Shown: positions 63,427 through 64,000 of the stretch, in pieces | How the letters are laid out: every line of letters begins with the position of its first letter | How positions within the stretch are numbered: position 1 is the stretch's first letter | Origin: Leptospira ryugenii | GTDB lineage: Bacteria; Spirochaetota; Leptospiria; Leptospirales; Leptospiraceae | DNA: 64,000 bases | Direction: 5' to 3' | Assembly (NCBI RefSeq): GCF_003114855.1 | Contig: NZ_BFBB01000002.1 | Coordinates: 62,001-126,000, forward strand | Translations under genes and position numbers: made by a program | The notes under the pieces: generated by a model | Seen by the model: only the letters and a program-made list of their open reading frames with translations | What the model was told of the DNA's origin: nothing | Databases searched by the model: none

Positions 63427-64000
63427 TGGCTCTCAAAAAAGAAAAAGGAATCGTTATTGAATCGATGGATTTTGGTGAGTCCGATCGAGTTTTCAGTTTG
63501 ATTGGCGAAAGCCAAATCAGGCAAAAGTTTATTTCGAAAGGCATTCGCAAATCAAAACGTCGGCCCATTGCATCTACCGAACTGGGCTCACTCGTAGAGA
63601 TAGACTTTTACGATGAACCAACAAAGGAATGGAAGTCGATCAAAGAAATCCATCTCCTAAATCGTTTTGACTCTACGAAGTCTTCCTACCTTGGGACACT
63701 CTCCATCATGTACTTCACAGAATACCTTTCCATGTTGTATCCAGAAGGGGAGAGCCATCCTTTTTTGTTCCAGCTTTTAGAGGGAACCCTCCAGACCCTT
63801 GAGACAGACGGCAATTTGCTAACACTCTTGCCTTTTTTTAAGTTGCGAGCTTTGGCTCATCTTGGTCATTTTCCGAGTGAGTTCTATTGTAGCTCCTGCG
63901 GTGAAGAAGTCTTACACAAAATGGCTGCCTACTTTTCCCTCGACCAGAGGGAGTTCATTTGTGGTAACTGCCATAGTCTTCCCAAAAACCAAATCCATCT
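63426..64000 (+). CDS. recO: DNA repair protein RecO, N-terminal part (3' end outside window)
   Basis: The frame opens at an ATG overlapping the ybeY stop (TAATG) and stays open to the last base, giving 191 codons of an incomplete gene. The start ALKKEKGIVIESMDFGESDRVFSLI is the RecO OB-fold entry (consensus giVLk...y.E.d.lv.l). SKGIRKSKRR, the helical middle part with YFTEYLSML, and a zinc-binding CSSCGEEV with a later CGNCH follow. RecO loads RecA with RecR and anneals strands covered by SSB. The ybeY-recO order is frequent. Confidence 0.9.
   Translation, partial: MALKKEKGIVIESMDFGESDRVFSLIGESQIRQKFISKGIRKSKRRPIASTELGSLVEIDFYDEPTKEWKSIKEIHLLNRFDSTKSSYLGTLSIMYFTEYLSMLYPEGESHPFLFQLLEGTLQTLETDGNLLTLLPFFKLRALAHLGHFPSEFYCSSCGEEVLHKMAAYFSLDQREFICGNCHSLPKNQIH

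Overview
The window reads as chromosomal DNA of a spirochaete of the genus Leptospira or a close relative. The evidence is two tandem FlaB-type core flagellins with a sigma-28-like promoter, many lipoproteins with loose spirochaetal lipoboxes, frequent TTG/GTG starts, and several Leptospira-style conserved hypotheticals. AlkB and the general gene content would fit a free-living (saprophytic) species, but that is inference. No rRNA, tRNA, CRISPR array, insertion sequence or prophage was seen. Coding density is very high and most neighbours touch or overlap.

Layout. 1-2.1 kb: the guaB 3' end, a LolA-like secreted protein, rsmE, and a convergent cysteine-rich lipoprotein. 2.2-11.2 kb: three unknown genes leading into a 1870-residue alpha-2-macroglobulin with an intact thioester motif. 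11.3-16.9 kb: a membrane alkaline-phosphatase/sulfatase-superfamily enzyme with a Thr in the nucleophile position, then carB. 16.9-23.7 kb: DUF1499 lipoprotein, a TetR-AlkB-DUF445 unit, a DUF3999/DUF2339 membrane pair, and an FHA protein. 23.7-26.1 kb: the flagellin locus with structured leaders and a strong terminator. 26.1-32.2 kb: a small basic protein, cyclophilin, rhodanese, AsmA, TRL lipoprotein, membrane adenylate cyclase and alpha/beta hydrolase. 32.2-44.1 kb: a DedA/ATP-grasp fusion, a Notum/pectin-acetylesterase-like lipoprotein, a KefF/KefC pair, an LPP20/FlgT-like lipoprotein, a NamZ-like muramidase, DUF2797, an RluA-type pseudouridine synthase and ychF.

44.1-50.1 kb (minus strand) is the most unusual part. 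Six genes are joined by overlaps or gaps of 0-2 bp and end at an intrinsic terminator. They encode a membrane-anchored helical-repeat protein, a cysteine desulfurase, a CHAT-domain caspase-like protease with a transmembrane anchor, a secreted helical protein, an ECF sigma factor and a small soluble protein. This looks like a protease-linked transcription switch without CRISPR and is my best candidate for an undescribed system. Genes on the other side (TPR protein, lipoprotein, CapA-like) start 2-38 bp away in the opposite direction.

54.9-64 kb is a housekeeping run, rpsF-ssb-rpsR-rplI-dnaB-aspS-phoH-pgpH-ybeY-recO, all on the plus strand with very short spacing, linking ribosome assembly, replication, tRNA charging and c-di-AMP turnover. 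recO runs off the end.

Functions are assigned by recognising families and motifs by eye; no searches were run.
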